44,106 bases of DNA from Bacteroidota bacterium (GCA_023411265.1 JAEYOX010000035.1:1-44106), one strand, 5' to 3'. Shown: positions 9,001 to 17,334, counted from the stretch's first letter. Notes: generated by a model not told the origin, from the letters alone. A program made the numbers and translations.

Positions 9001-9592
9001 TTCGGAAGAAAACAAGCGTAATAGTAATGGCCAGCAACGCGGAAAGAACGATAAGCAGGGGAGTGTAGGATGCGAACGTATTCATTTTCTCCGTTCGTTC
9101 TTGCAACACTTGCTGTTCTTCCTTTTGCATCACTTCAATGGTGTTGCGGATGTCATCCATGTGTGTCTTTCCTTGCAACAGACCTTCGCTCGTTACTGGT
9201 ATATTTTTCTTTTTATAATTGAGATTTTCATCCAGTATTTTAAGCCTGGCTTCTACAGCAGACCTCAATAAATCCATATTTTTGGTCTGCATCGTAGTTT
9301 TGGTTATTTCGGAAAAAAGCAAATCAAGACTCTTGCTCACCTTGTCCTTAGATTCATAATATGGATCTAGAAAACGTTCATCTGCTGTCAGTAGGTATCC
9401 ACGCTGTGCGGATTCAGCATCACCTACCTGTGAGTAGATTCCGTCAAGGTTATTAATGATTTCGTTGCTGTGCCTTACCATCTGAGAGCTGTCAATAAGA
9501 TTATTGATGCTGATGAAGGACGCCAGAGAACTCATAAATAAAAGGAGCAATGATATTCCCAGTCCGTAGAGCAGATTATTTTTAAAATTCAT
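6011..9592 (-). CDS. CHASE3-HAMP-GAF hybrid histidine kinase with three receiver domains
   Basis: A 1193-residue membrane hybrid sensor kinase. It has a first membrane helix (about 10-30), a periplasmic CHASE3 sensor (about 30-165; AESAQRGYLLT), a second helix (about 172-195), a HAMP-like linker (about 220-270) and a GAF domain (about 290-430). A long Glu/Gln-rich coiled coil (about 432-525) leads into HisKA with His534 in NMSHELRTPLN and a HATPase domain (DTGIGIP, GTGLGLSIS). Three receivers follow: Asp851 (LLDIQLPVMDGW), Asp973 (ILDMGVPD) and Asp1122 (LMDMMMPEMDGY). The second is atypical, with an Glu pair where Asp is usual and no KP motif. It sits 11 bases after the REC-kinase gene in one operon. 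The number of receivers points to branched phosphorelay. The ligand is unknown. Confidence 0.92.
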   Translation of the reverse strand: MNFKNNLLYGLGISLLLLFMSSLASFISINNLIDSSQMVRHSNEIINNLDGIYSQVGDAESAQRGYLLTADERFLDPYYESKDKVSKSLDLLFSEITKTTMQTKNMDLLRSAVEARLKILDENLNYKKKNIPVTSEGLLQGKTHMDDIRNTIEVMQKEEQQVLQERTEKMNTFASYTPLLIVLSALLAITITLVFFRRVTQDYNEKNKLTQELELKNEETENRLIAIEKVATKISNGDYDILADQKTHDSLGNVADPLLRMSQSLKTSFDILEDKEWLGSTSAKLNDRMMGEKNIEDLARDILDHVIQNTDSIVAAIYLLQEDNSLHLAGSYALSSDKKTVLKPGEGIVGEAFLTGKEILLQQIPDQEMTISYASGHTKPKTIFALPITRHSIPIGVLELGSIEEYTPLEIEFLTSAAGSIGLAFHSALNRIKLQELLEETQAQSEELQTQHTELENINEELEAQSQKLLASEEELRVQQEELLQSNQELEERTSLLEEKNALIEQRNIEIQQKSHDLEQSTKYKSEFLANMSHELRTPLNSILLLSRLMTESEDLDSQYIEYAEVMQSSGQGLLTLIDEILDLSKIEAGKMTLEMEDVLVEDIAKGMQQLFSPLAKEKKLDLHVITEPNTPSVLHTDKLRIEQILKNLLSNAIKFTSQGSITLHISADKEQQQIAFKVIDTGIGIPKNKIRMVFEAFQQADGSTQRKYGGTGLGLSISRELSRLLGGEIQVKSTVGEGSEFTLVIPVHSNAGARQDQDKTDHLVPDLPHQDLEEQAERFISDLIPSPIEDDRENIQPDDKVILIIEDDTAFAKILLDYSRTKGYKGLVAVRGDTGIEMAQHYQPLAILLDIQLPVMDGWQVMEALKSDPATKPIPVHIMSSMKFKQESLLRGAVDFINKPFALEQLQEIFTKLEDVLKRSPKKVLIVEENEQHAKALRYFLSANSINTDVAKNISDSIDSLHKKEVDCVILDMGVPDRTAYETLETIKQTEGLEQLPIIVFTGKNLSKGEESRIKKYADSIVVKTAYSYQRILDEAGLFLHLVEEKNRKKNERKSGADFGGELRNILKDKTVLIADDDVRNIFSLTKALEAHGMKILPAMDGKEALSILNKNHEIDVVLMDMMMPEMDGYETIMEIRNDAKFRNLPILAVTSKAMMGDREKCITAGASDYISKPVDIDQLISLLRVWLYDKI

Positions 9593-9603
9593 AATTCGGT
9601 ATG

Positions 9604-10728
9604 TTAATTTTGATCCTTTTCAGGAGATGCAGGAAGGTGAAAATAAAATTCGGAGCCTTCGCCCAGAGTACTTTTTACTCCTATTGTGCCATGATGCCTT
9701 TCTATAATTTCTTTGCAGATATATAAACCGATGCCTAATCCCTGAAAGCGCTCGGAAGTTTCTTCGATTCTGTAGAACTTGTCAAAAATATGTTCTTGGT
9801 GTTCTTCTGCCATTCCGATTCCAAAATCTTTTACGGAAAAATAGACGTCCTTTCCACATGTGGTGGTCATGACATGAAGTTCCTTACTGTCCGGAGAATA
9901 TTTGATTGCATTGGTAATAAAGTTGATAATCACCTGTTCTATGCGCATTTCATCACCATAAATTTCTCTTTCTATCTTTCCTTTCCTTATGATCTTCACT
10001 TGTGGATTTGCCTGTTGCATTTCCTCAATTAGCTGATCCAATAGAGGATCTACGGAGAAATATTTCATGTTGAACTTCAGTTTTCCGCTTTCTATTTTTG
10101 AAATATCGAGCAGATCAGCTACAAGAAGATTCAGTTTTTCTACCTGATTCTGTACTTTTTGCAAACGGGTTTTCGCAATTGGGATGTCATTTTTGTCCAA
10201 ACTTCGTTCCAAAAGCTGAATATATCCTTTGATGCTCGTCATGGGAGTTTTCAGTTCATGGCTTGCAATACTGATAAATTCGTCTTTTTTCCTTTCAGCT
10301 TCTTTCCGGAATTCAATTTCCTCTCGAAGCGCTTTTTGCATCTCATTCAATGCACGGCTTTGCTCGTAAATCCGGTAAAAAGTTTTCACCTTTAAAAGGA
10401 GAATGTTAATATCTACTGGTTTACTGATGTAATCCAGTCCGCCGGAGGAATATCCTTTTGTAATGAGCTGAAGATTGGCACTCGCTGCGGAAAGAAATAT
10501 AATGGCAGTTTCTTTGGCGCGGCTGTATCCTGAGATGGCTTCCGCTACTTCAAAGCCGTCCATACCGGGCATTTGAACATCAAGAATAATGAGAACGTAG
10601 GATTTCTTCAGAATTTTTTTTAACGCCTCCTCGCCGGATGATGCGGTATCTACTTCGAAATCGTTTTTCTCAAGTACTTTTTTCAGAGAGATAATATTTT
10701 CAGGAGCATCATCTACAATCAGGATCAT
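9604..10728 (-). CDS. Receiver-histidine kinase (REC-HisKA-HATPase)
   Basis: A 374-residue soluble protein with an N-terminal receiver (MILIVDDAPEN; Asp50 in LDVQMPGMDGF; KPVD), a short helical linker, a HisKA domain (His157 in IASHELKTPMTS) and a HATPase domain (NFITNAIKYSP, DFGIGM, GLGIGLYICKEI). The open frame extends to 10824 only through a TTG; the ATG at 10728 places the receiver at the N-terminus as usual. It heads the operon and has no sensor or membrane region, so it probably takes phosphate from another kinase and feeds the downstream receivers. The order receiver then kinase is common in Bacteroidota. Confidence 0.9.
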   Translation of the reverse strand: MILIVDDAPENIISLKKVLEKNDFEVDTASSGEEALKKILKKSYVLIILDVQMPGMDGFEVAEAISGYSRAKETAIIFLSAASANLQLITKGYSSGGLDYISKPVDINILLLKVKTFYRIYEQSRALNEMQKALREEIEFRKEAERKKDEFISIASHELKTPMTSIKGYIQLLERSLDKNDIPIAKTRLQKVQNQVEKLNLLVADLLDISKIESGKLKFNMKYFSVDPLLDQLIEEMQQANPQVKIIRKGKIEREIYGDEMRIEQVIINFITNAIKYSPDSKELHVMTTTCGKDVYFSVKDFGIGMAEEHQEHIFDKFYRIEETSERFQGLGIGLYICKEIIERHHGTIGVKSTLGEGSEFYFHLPASPEKDQN

Positions 10729-10853
10729 GTAAAAACAGTTTAAAAATGGAGTGAACAACCAAAGATAAACATTTTGGGTGGATCTGCAATTTTTAATTAT
10801 AACTGTTGTGGGAATTGATACCAAACAGAAAAACTAAAATCATAGAATAAGGG

Positions 10854-11504
10854 TCAGCGCACCAGCATTTTATCGGTCGCAGTCTTACTCAGAATTTCGG
10901 TTTTTCCTTGGTGTTCCACTTGCATGGACTGATCGAAGTTTTCAATTTTAAGAATGGTGAGTTCAGATTCCAGATGTATGCTGCGTTCGTTCAGGTAATT
11001 CAGAAAACGGTCATCAGAGAAAGTTACCGCTTTGAACGTCACTGTTTCGCCTGCTTTGCAGGCGCTCAGTTTCTTTACATCCTGCGTTATAATATTGCCA
11101 TCCTTATCCGGAATCGGTTCGCCATGAGGATCCAGTGTGGGAAAATTGAGAATTTCATCCATTTTATCAAAAAAAAGATGTGAATGAACGTGTTCCAGTT
11201 GCTCGGCAATTTCATGAACATTTTCCCAGCCAAAATTCATTTTTTCCACCAGAAACATTTCGGTGAGCCGGTGTTTTCTCACAATCAGTGCAGCTTCCTT
11301 CATTCCGCTTTCGGTAATGATGAGTGGTTTGTAATTTTCATATATAACCCATTGTTTTTCGGCGAATTTTTTCATCATATTATTCACCGTAGGCATTTTT
11401 ACATTCAGAAATTTGCTGAGATCATTCACTGTCACCTTGTGATCGTCATCTGCAAGATGAAAAAGTGCTTTCAGGTAATTCTCTTCGGTTAAAGTATTTC
11501 TCAA
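10854..11504 (-). CDS. mntR: MntR/DtxR-family metal-dependent transcriptional regulator
   Basis: A 216-residue regulator. The N-terminal winged helix (about 1-62; LTEENYLKALFHL, VNDLSKFLNVKMPTVNNMMKKF) and the metal-binding dimerisation region (about 63-140; RKHRLTEMFLVE, HEIAEQLEHVHS) fit the DtxR/MntR family, which represses metal uptake genes when Mn(II) or Fe(II) is bound. The C-terminal part (about 150-216) is a FeoA-like SH3 domain. The start is TTG at 11504; there is no in-frame ATG upstream, and the first internal Met lies within the recognition helix. A TAGATTTG box (11527-11534) serves as promoter, and an interrupted palindrome flanks it. No metal transporter is adjacent, so Mn versus Fe specificity is open. 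Confidence 0.85.
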   Translation of the reverse strand: MRNTLTEENYLKALFHLADDDHKVTVNDLSKFLNVKMPTVNNMMKKFAEKQWVIYENYKPLIITESGMKEAALIVRKHRLTEMFLVEKMNFGWENVHEIAEQLEHVHSHLFFDKMDEILNFPTLDPHGEPIPDKDGNIITQDVKKLSACKAGETVTFKAVTFSDDRFLNYLNERSIHLESELTILKIENFDQSMQVEHQGKTEILSKTATDKMLVR

Positions 11505-11506
11505 AA

Positions 11507-11537
11507 TGTTAGGAGGTTTTGCATGACAAATCTAACA
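11507..11537 (-). promoter_or_regulatory. mntR promoter and candidate operator
   Basis: The minus strand has TAGATTTG (11527-11534), a match to TAnnTTTG. Around it lies an inverted repeat, TGTTAG (11507-11512) and CTAACA (11532-11537), resembling the TTAG/CTAA halves of DtxR-type operators but with a wider gap. Self-regulation is plausible and untested. Confidence 0.4.
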
Positions 11538-11620
11538 AAAAAATAATTGGAGTTCACGGCGCAATGTACCGTCGTTTTTGGAGGAATTTTGTCACTGTTA
11601 AAATTTTCGTAATCAATTGC

Positions 11621-11648
11621 TTGTTTTAATAATTATTCACTATTTTTG
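11621..11648 (+). promoter_or_regulatory. rpsA promoter
   Basis: TTG (11621-11623), 17 bases, then TATTTTTG (11641-11648) fits the Bacteroidota TTTG/TAnnTTTG promoter. It leaves a leader of about 110 bases before rpsA, room for translational self-control. Confidence 0.6.
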
Positions 11649-11764
11649 CACCACTTTTTTGTGGGCCAGGTCTGGAAAAGTAAAACATTCAATTTTAACA
11701 ACTTCCGTATTTTTTATTTCCACAAAATAGACAATAGAAAAGAAGGAATACAAATTTTAAATTT

Positions 11765-13543
11765 ATGTCTGAAACTAAAGACACGGTTCTGATGAACCAA
11801 AACGTAGCACCTGAACAATTTGACTGGGATTCTTTCGAGTCCGGACTGGATGCTGAGGCAAGAAAAGAAAAAAGCGATCTGGAGGAAATTTACAAAGGAT
11901 CTCTGAACAACCTTGATGACAATGATGTTCTGGTTGGAAAAGTGGTAAGACTTACCGACAAAGAAGCCATCGTGGACATCAACTTCAAATCCGAAGGTGT
12001 GATTTCTCTGAACGAATTCCGTTACAACAGCGGCCTGAAAGTAGGCGACGAAGTTGAAGTAATGGTGGACAAAAGAGAAGACAAAACCGGACAGCTGCAA
12101 CTTTCCCATAGAAAAGCAAGAACTCTTAAGGCTTGGGACAAAGTAAACGAACTTCACGAAACAGGAGAAATCGTCAACGGTTTTGTAAAATCCAGAACCA
12201 AAGGAGGAATGATCGTAGATGTACACGGAATTGAAGCCTTCCTTCCTGGTTCCCAAATTGACGTGAAGCCCATCAAAGATTATGATCAATACGTAGGAAA
12301 AACAATGGAATTCAAGGTGGTGAAAATCAATCCTGAATTTAAAAATGTTGTTGTTTCCCATAAAGCACTTATCGAAGCTGACCTTGAAGGACAGAAGAGA
12401 GAAATCATTGGTCAGTTAGAAAAAGGACAGGTTCTGGAAGGAACTGTGAAAAACATTACTTCTTATGGTGTATTTGTTGACCTTGGTGGTGTAGACGGAC
12501 TGGTTCACATTACAGACCTTTCCTGGAGCAGAGTAAACCATCCTTCAGAAGTTCTGGAAGACGGACAAACTGTGAAAGTGGTTATTCTGGATTTCGATGA
12601 CGAAAAAACAAGAATCCAGTTGGGAATGAAGCAGCTTGAGGCGCACCCTTGGGATGCCCTTTCCGCTGATATGAAAGTAGGGGATAAGGTAACCGGAAAA
12701 GTGGTAGTCCTTGCAGATTATGGTGCATTTGTAGAAATTGCTCCTGGTGTAGAGGGGTTAATTCACGTTTCTGAAATGTCATGGTCCACTCACCTGAGAA
12801 GTGCCGGAGATTTCGTGAAAGTTGGAGACGAGGTAGAAGCTGAAGTACTGACTCTGGACAGAGAAGAAAGAAAAATCTCTTTGGGTATCAAGCAATTGAC
12901 AAAAGATCCTTGGGAAAATATTGAAACCAAATATCCAGTTGGTTCTCAACATTCCGGAACGGTAAGAAACTTCACCAACTTCGGTGTTTTCGTAGAACTG
13001 GAAGAAGGTATCGACGGATTAATCTATATCTCTGACCTTTCCTGGACTAAGAAAATCAAGCATCCTTCCGAATTCTGCAACGTAGGCGATAAGCTGGATG
13101 TAGTAGTACTGGAACTGGATACTGCCGCCAGAAGACTTTCTCTGGGACACAAGCAACTTCAGGAAAATCCTTGGGATAAATTTGAAACCAAATATGCCGA
13201 AGGAACAGTGCACGAAGGTAAAGCTACTGACGTTTTCGACAAGGGAGCTCAGGTTCAGTTCGAAGATGCTGAAGTAGAAGCTTTCTGCCCTTCAAGATTG
13301 TTGGAAAAAGAAGACGGTTCCAAAATCAAGAAAGGTGAAGATGCTCAGTTTAAAGTGATTGAATTTAATAAAGAATTCAAGAGAGTAGTAGTTTCTCACA
13401 CAGGAATTTTCCGTGATGAGGAAAGAAGAAATATGAAAGATGCTTCTTCTAAACCATCTGCTTCTTCAGGCGAAGAGAAAACCACTCTGGGTGATATCGA
13501 CGCCTTAGCTGAACTGAAAAAGAAAATGGAAGGCGGTAAATAA
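11765..13543 (+). CDS. rpsA: 30S ribosomal protein S1
   Basis: A 592-residue protein with six S1/OB-fold RNA-binding repeats (roughly 50-110, 130-200, 222-290, 305-375, 392-460 and 475-545). Repeats 3-5 carry the clearest motif (YGVFVDLGGVDGLVHITDLSW and its variants). S1 binds mRNA upstream of the start codon and helps the 30S subunit initiate. The N-terminal extension of about 45 acidic residues and the Ser/Lys-rich C-terminal tail are in line with Bacteroidota S1. The gene is monocistronic with its own promoter and a strong terminator. Codon use is adapted, as expected for an abundant protein. Confidence 0.97.
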   Translation: MSETKDTVLMNQNVAPEQFDWDSFESGLDAEARKEKSDLEEIYKGSLNNLDDNDVLVGKVVRLTDKEAIVDINFKSEGVISLNEFRYNSGLKVGDEVEVMVDKREDKTGQLQLSHRKARTLKAWDKVNELHETGEIVNGFVKSRTKGGMIVDVHGIEAFLPGSQIDVKPIKDYDQYVGKTMEFKVVKINPEFKNVVVSHKALIEADLEGQKREIIGQLEKGQVLEGTVKNITSYGVFVDLGGVDGLVHITDLSWSRVNHPSEVLEDGQTVKVVILDFDDEKTRIQLGMKQLEAHPWDALSADMKVGDKVTGKVVVLADYGAFVEIAPGVEGLIHVSEMSWSTHLRSAGDFVKVGDEVEAEVLTLDREERKISLGIKQLTKDPWENIETKYPVGSQHSGTVRNFTNFGVFVELEEGIDGLIYISDLSWTKKIKHPSEFCNVGDKLDVVVLELDTAARRLSLGHKQLQENPWDKFETKYAEGTVHEGKATDVFDKGAQVQFEDAEVEAFCPSRLLEKEDGSKIKKGEDAQFKVIEFNKEFKRVVVSHTGIFRDEERRNMKDASSKPSASSGEEKTTLGDIDALAELKKKMEGGK

Positions 13544-13568
13544 CCCCGATTCATTTTTTATTATAAAG

Positions 13569-13593
13569 CCACTTCGAAAGGAGTGGTTTTTTT
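13569..13593 (+). terminator. rpsA terminator
   Basis: A CCACT...AGTGG hairpin (13569-13573 with 13582-13586) is followed by a run of seven T, 25 bases after the rpsA stop. Confidence 0.8.
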
Positions 13594-13638
13594 GTTTATT
13601 ATATAATTAAAAAGTGTAATTTAGGGCATATTTTTATC

Positions 13639-16194
13639 ATGAAAAGAATCATTCTGTCTGTAGCCCTGCTATTGGTATCGGGAACAATTTACGCACAGGA
13701 TTACCGTCAGCTGTTGAAAGAGTACCTGAAACAAAATCCGGAACAGCATTTCAGTCGATCCGGGTTGCTGAATTTCACTGTGGATAATGAAGATTTTTCA
13801 GCATCCATGAAAAGTTCGGTTCTGAAATTACAGCAAACTATGAATGGAATTCCGGTGTACAACGGAGTTGCTACGGCATTGATAAAAAAAGGAAAAGTAA
13901 CCTATTTTACAGACAATTTTGTGAAAGACGTACGGACGGTAGCTCCTCTGCAACCTGCACTGAATGCAGAATCTGCTTTTCAGAAAATATTGAAATTCAA
14001 ACAAATTTCTGCTTCAAAGCCCTATCAGTTGCTTGCTTTTTATGAAAAGAGAAATGCGGTTCTTCATCCCGTAAAATACCGACTGACCTATTTCTTGGAA
14101 AATCATGAGTTAAAATTAGCCTACGAATTTCATTTTCATGAACAGCAATCTTCCCATTACTGGAATATGATCGTGGATGCTGAAACGGGAAACTTGCTGC
14201 ACGAACAGAACCTGACGCTTAGCTGTAACTTTCATGATCACAGCCGGAACAGCACAGAAAATAGTACCGCTGATAAAGTAGAAAGTAAGAATAATATTCT
14301 CAAATCTGCTGATCAGGCGGCGTACCGAGTATTTCCCATTCCTGTAGAAAGCCCGAATTTCGGCAGCCGTTTTTTGGTGGCCAATCCTTGGTTTACCGAT
14401 GCTTCACCGCACGGTTGGCATTCTATGGGAAATACTTCCTTCACGATCACCAGAGGAAATAATGTGTACGCTTATGAAGATCAAAATGCTAAAGACATTC
14501 CCGGATTTTCCCCGGACGGTGGCCCGGCAAGGGTTTTTGATTTTCCTTTGAATTTTAATCAACCACCCACTAATAATCTTTCCGCTTCCGTAACGCAGCT
14601 TTTTTATACAATTAATAAATCTCACGATATTTTTTACCGGTTGGGCTTTACTGAAACAGCCAGAAATTTTCAGAATAATAATTTCGGAAAGGGAGGTTTG
14701 GGAAATGATGAAGTTTTTGCCGAAACGCTGGATTTATCGGATCAGAATAATTCCACCTTTTATACGCCGCCGGAAGGTTCTAATCCGAGAATGCAGATGT
14801 TTCTCTGGAATTCCCAGCCCATCCAGCGCTTGTTTTATAATGAGCCCGTTTCGGCGTCGGGCCGTCAGCCCGTTTCGATGACTGCAGCATTTGGGCCGCC
14901 ACTCACTTCCACGGGCATTACTGGCAATATTGCTGTGGCTCCCGTTTTAGACGCTTGTTCTTCATTTTCCCCCGGAAGTTTAGCCGGAAAAATCGGTCTT
15001 GCTGAAAGAGGAAACTGTAATTTTACAGTGAAAGTCAAAAATATGCAGGATGCCGGCGCAATAGCCTCTGTCATTTATAATGCGGCTTCTTCCACTGATC
15101 TCGTCAACATGGGCGGAACCGATTCCAGTATAACCATTCCTTCCATTTTAATTGAACATGCTGAGGGTGAATTTATTAAAAATACCATCAACTCCGGGCA
15201 CAATGTAAATATTACTTTAAAAGAAGATTCCGGAACCATACAATGGGTGGATGGCAGTTTTGATAATGGAATTATTATTCACGAATATGGGCATGGCATT
15301 ACCAACCGCCTGACCGGCAACGGCTATTCCTGTCTGAATAAAAATATTTCTAAAGAACAGATGGGCGAAGGCTGGTCAGATTTTTTTGCATTGATGCTTA
15401 CCAGTCAACCGGGCGCTACGGCCAGTATTCCGAGATCCATCGGATCTTTCGCAATAAGCCAAAATGCAGACGGTGTCGGAATTCGACCTGCAAAATATTC
15501 CCCGGATTTCAGTATCAATAATTACACTTACGGTAAAACCAACGGAATGGAATTTATGGATGAAGGCACACTGGTACCCGATGTTCATTCTATAGGTTTT
15601 GTCTGGGCTACCATTCTCTGGGATCTGCACTGGAAATTTGCGGAGAAGTACGGATACTCAGCGGATGTGATGGCGGATAATTCCAATGGAAGTACGAGGG
15701 TTTTGCAAACAGTACTTGACGCGTTGAAACTTCAGGAATGCAATCCGACATTCATTACGGGAAGAGATGCGATCATCGCAGCCGATATGGCGTCTACGGA
15801 TGGAGAAAACCGGTGCATGATCTGGGAAACTTTTGCAAGAAGGGGAGTTGGCGCTAAAGCTTCTGCCGGTTTGAAAGCAGATATTAATGATCAGACAGAA
15901 GATGTTTCCGTTCCCGCAGAATGCGAAAATACAGCCCTCCTTTCCGAAACTGAACTGAAACTGTACCCCAATCCTGCCGGAGAAAATTATTTCGTGCGTT
16001 TTCCGCTCACCATGTTTGGAAAAGTTTCCATCGAAATTTACGATGCTACAGGAAGGCGGGTTCAGGCTGAGGAAAGGCTCGTCGTGCAGATGCAGCAGGA
16101 ATTTTCAACCGGCCAGCTGGCCAAAGGCTTATATTATCTCAAAATAAAAGCCAATGGAAAAGAAGAAACTTTGAAACTTTTGGTAGCAAGATAA
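13639..16194 (+). CDS. Secreted M36 (fungalysin-type) metalloprotease with PA and T9SS sorting domains
   Basis: An 851-residue secreted zinc protease. A signal peptide (1-19, ending IYAQ) precedes an FTP-like propeptide (about 20-190). The M36 catalytic region carries HEYGH at 548-552, the two zinc histidines plus catalytic Glu, and the third ligand Glu577 in QMGEGWSDFF. A protease-associated (PA) domain is inserted at about 401-530, before the zinc motif, as in some M36 enzymes. The C-terminus (about 773-851; LKLYPNPAGENYF ... LAKGLYYLKIKANGK) is a type A T9SS sorting domain, so it should cross the outer membrane by type IX secretion and lose this tail. Its role is probably nutrient proteolysis. 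PorQ, part of that machinery, is encoded at 42172-43164. Confidence 0.93.
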   Translation: MKRIILSVALLLVSGTIYAQDYRQLLKEYLKQNPEQHFSRSGLLNFTVDNEDFSASMKSSVLKLQQTMNGIPVYNGVATALIKKGKVTYFTDNFVKDVRTVAPLQPALNAESAFQKILKFKQISASKPYQLLAFYEKRNAVLHPVKYRLTYFLENHELKLAYEFHFHEQQSSHYWNMIVDAETGNLLHEQNLTLSCNFHDHSRNSTENSTADKVESKNNILKSADQAAYRVFPIPVESPNFGSRFLVANPWFTDASPHGWHSMGNTSFTITRGNNVYAYEDQNAKDIPGFSPDGGPARVFDFPLNFNQPPTNNLSASVTQLFYTINKSHDIFYRLGFTETARNFQNNNFGKGGLGNDEVFAETLDLSDQNNSTFYTPPEGSNPRMQMFLWNSQPIQRLFYNEPVSASGRQPVSMTAAFGPPLTSTGITGNIAVAPVLDACSSFSPGSLAGKIGLAERGNCNFTVKVKNMQDAGAIASVIYNAASSTDLVNMGGTDSSITIPSILIEHAEGEFIKNTINSGHNVNITLKEDSGTIQWVDGSFDNGIIIHEYGHGITNRLTGNGYSCLNKNISKEQMGEGWSDFFALMLTSQPGATASIPRSIGSFAISQNADGVGIRPAKYSPDFSINNYTYGKTNGMEFMDEGTLVPDVHSIGFVWATILWDLHWKFAEKYGYSADVMADNSNGSTRVLQTVLDALKLQECNPTFITGRDAIIAADMASTDGENRCMIWETFARRGVGAKASAGLKADINDQTEDVSVPAECENTALLSETELKLYPNPAGENYFVRFPLTMFGKVSIEIYDATGRRVQAEERLVVQMQQEFSTGQLAKGLYYLKIKANGKEETLKLLVAR

Positions 16195-16234
16195 GATGGA
16201 TGTAGAATACAAAGTTAGGTTTTAAAAGTGAAGA

Positions 16235-16837
16235 ATGGATTTACGGTTGATTTTTGGAATTGGAGTTATAGCTTTTTTTATTCTTTTATATACAGGTTTA
16301 ATCTCTTCCTCGTTTACTGAACTTAAAAGTGAGAAAAAGCAATTGGTGCATCTGAACATAAATTCTGTGCTGGCCTTATTGAGTTTTTTAATGTACTTTT
16401 TTTTAGCGATGTTTGTGTGGTATTTCCCTGTAATGAAAATCAAGAAACTGAATGGATTTATATTCTTTTCACCTCTATTGTTTCTTGGTACCATTGACTT
16501 CATTATATTAGTTTCACACTTAATAAGAATCTTTAGAAGAAAGTTATATTGGAATAAATCGGACGAAAAATTGATAAGTAAAAGTTTGAATAATGATTTT
16601 GAAATAGATCTTAATTCAAATGATCTTAAAGTTATTTTCTTCGATCCGCCATTTAAAAGTGCTGGAATATATGGAGGAGGTTTTCCTGGTTTTTCCTTTC
16701 AAATTGTTCAAATATCTGACGGTCGAAATTCAGTACAGCTCTCAAATATGGAATATGATACCTACGGTCTTTTTAAATCTTTAAAAAACAATCATGTTGT
16801 TTCAGTGAAAAAAAGACAATTTAATTTTATGTTTTAA
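16235..16837 (+). CDS. Membrane protein of unknown function
   Basis: A 200-residue protein that I do not recognise. Three hydrophobic segments (about 5-25, 43-65 and 72-98) occupy the N-terminal half. The C-terminal half is soluble, with Asn/Asp-rich and glycine-rich stretches (SAGIYGGGFPGFSFQIVQ). It starts 40 bases after the protease gene, has ATG after an A/G-rich stretch, and ends at a shared bidirectional terminator, so it may be read through from the protease. It is more AT-rich than its neighbours. Confidence 0.6.
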   Translation: MDLRLIFGIGVIAFFILLYTGLISSSFTELKSEKKQLVHLNINSVLALLSFLMYFFLAMFVWYFPVMKIKKLNGFIFFSPLLFLGTIDFIILVSHLIRIFRRKLYWNKSDEKLISKSLNNDFEIDLNSNDLKVIFFDPPFKSAGIYGGGFPGFSFQIVQISDGRNSVQLSNMEYDTYGLFKSLKNNHVVSVKKRQFNFMF

Positions 16838-16842
16838 ATACG

Positions 16843-16877
16843 AAAAAAACCACCTGAAAATTTCCGGTGGTTTTTTT
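16843..16877. terminator. Bidirectional terminator between the membrane protein and rplS
   Basis: A CCACC (16850-16854) / GGTGG (16866-16870) stem has an A-run on the left and a T-run on the right, so it can stop both converging genes. Confidence 0.8.
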
Positions 16878-16898
16878 CTATTGTTGTTGTCTGAATTC

Positions 16899-17255
16899 TT
16901 ATTTCTTTTTGAAAGGAACGTCTTTGATTCTCGCTTTCTTCCCTCTAAGGTCTCTGAAATAGAAGATTCTTGCTCTTCTTACTTTACCTCTTCTGTCTAC
17001 TTCGATCTTTTGCAACGCCGGCATATTGATCGGGAATACTCTTTCTACCCCAACATCACCACTCATTTTTCTGATGGTAAACATTTTAGTAGCACCTGTT
17101 CCTCTCACCTGAATCACAGTTCCTTTAAAGAACTGAGTTCTGGTTTTGTTACCTTCTTTAATTTCGGTGTAAACGGTGATGGTGTCACCGGCTTTGAATT
17201 CTGGGAACTCCTTTTTAGCAATGTACTTGTCTTGTACGTACTTTAATAAATCCAT
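16899..17255 (-). CDS. rplS: 50S ribosomal protein L19
   Basis: A 118-residue ribosomal protein of the large subunit, near the 30S-50S interface. Family motifs are clear: FKAGDTITVYTEIKEG, RTQFFKGTVIQVRG, FTIRKMSGDVGVERVFP and GKVRRARIFYFRDLRGKKARI. Length matches the family. It is alone here, not in the rpsP-rimM-trmD-rplS order found in many other bacteria. A TATTTTTG box on the minus strand lies about 70 bases upstream, leaving a short leader. Confidence 0.97.
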   Translation of the reverse strand: MDLLKYVQDKYIAKKEFPEFKAGDTITVYTEIKEGNKTRTQFFKGTVIQVRGTGATKMFTIRKMSGDVGVERVFPINMPALQKIEVDRRGKVRRARIFYFRDLRGKKARIKDVPFKKK

Positions 17256-17326
17256 TATTATTAAATAAAAATAAATTGAAGCTAAACAACATTCACGGCC
17301 TTCGTCAGAGGTTGATTAACAGGTTG

Positions 17327-17334
17327 CAAAAATA
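17327..17334 (-). promoter_or_regulatory. rplS -7 element
   Basis: On the minus strand, TATTTTTG matches TAnnTTTG exactly. A convincing -33 element was not placed. Confidence 0.5.

Noticed and set aside
11714..12361. Minus-strand 215-codon frame over the start of rpsA
   Set aside because: It overlaps the unmistakable S1 protein and its promoter, and has no recognisable domain.
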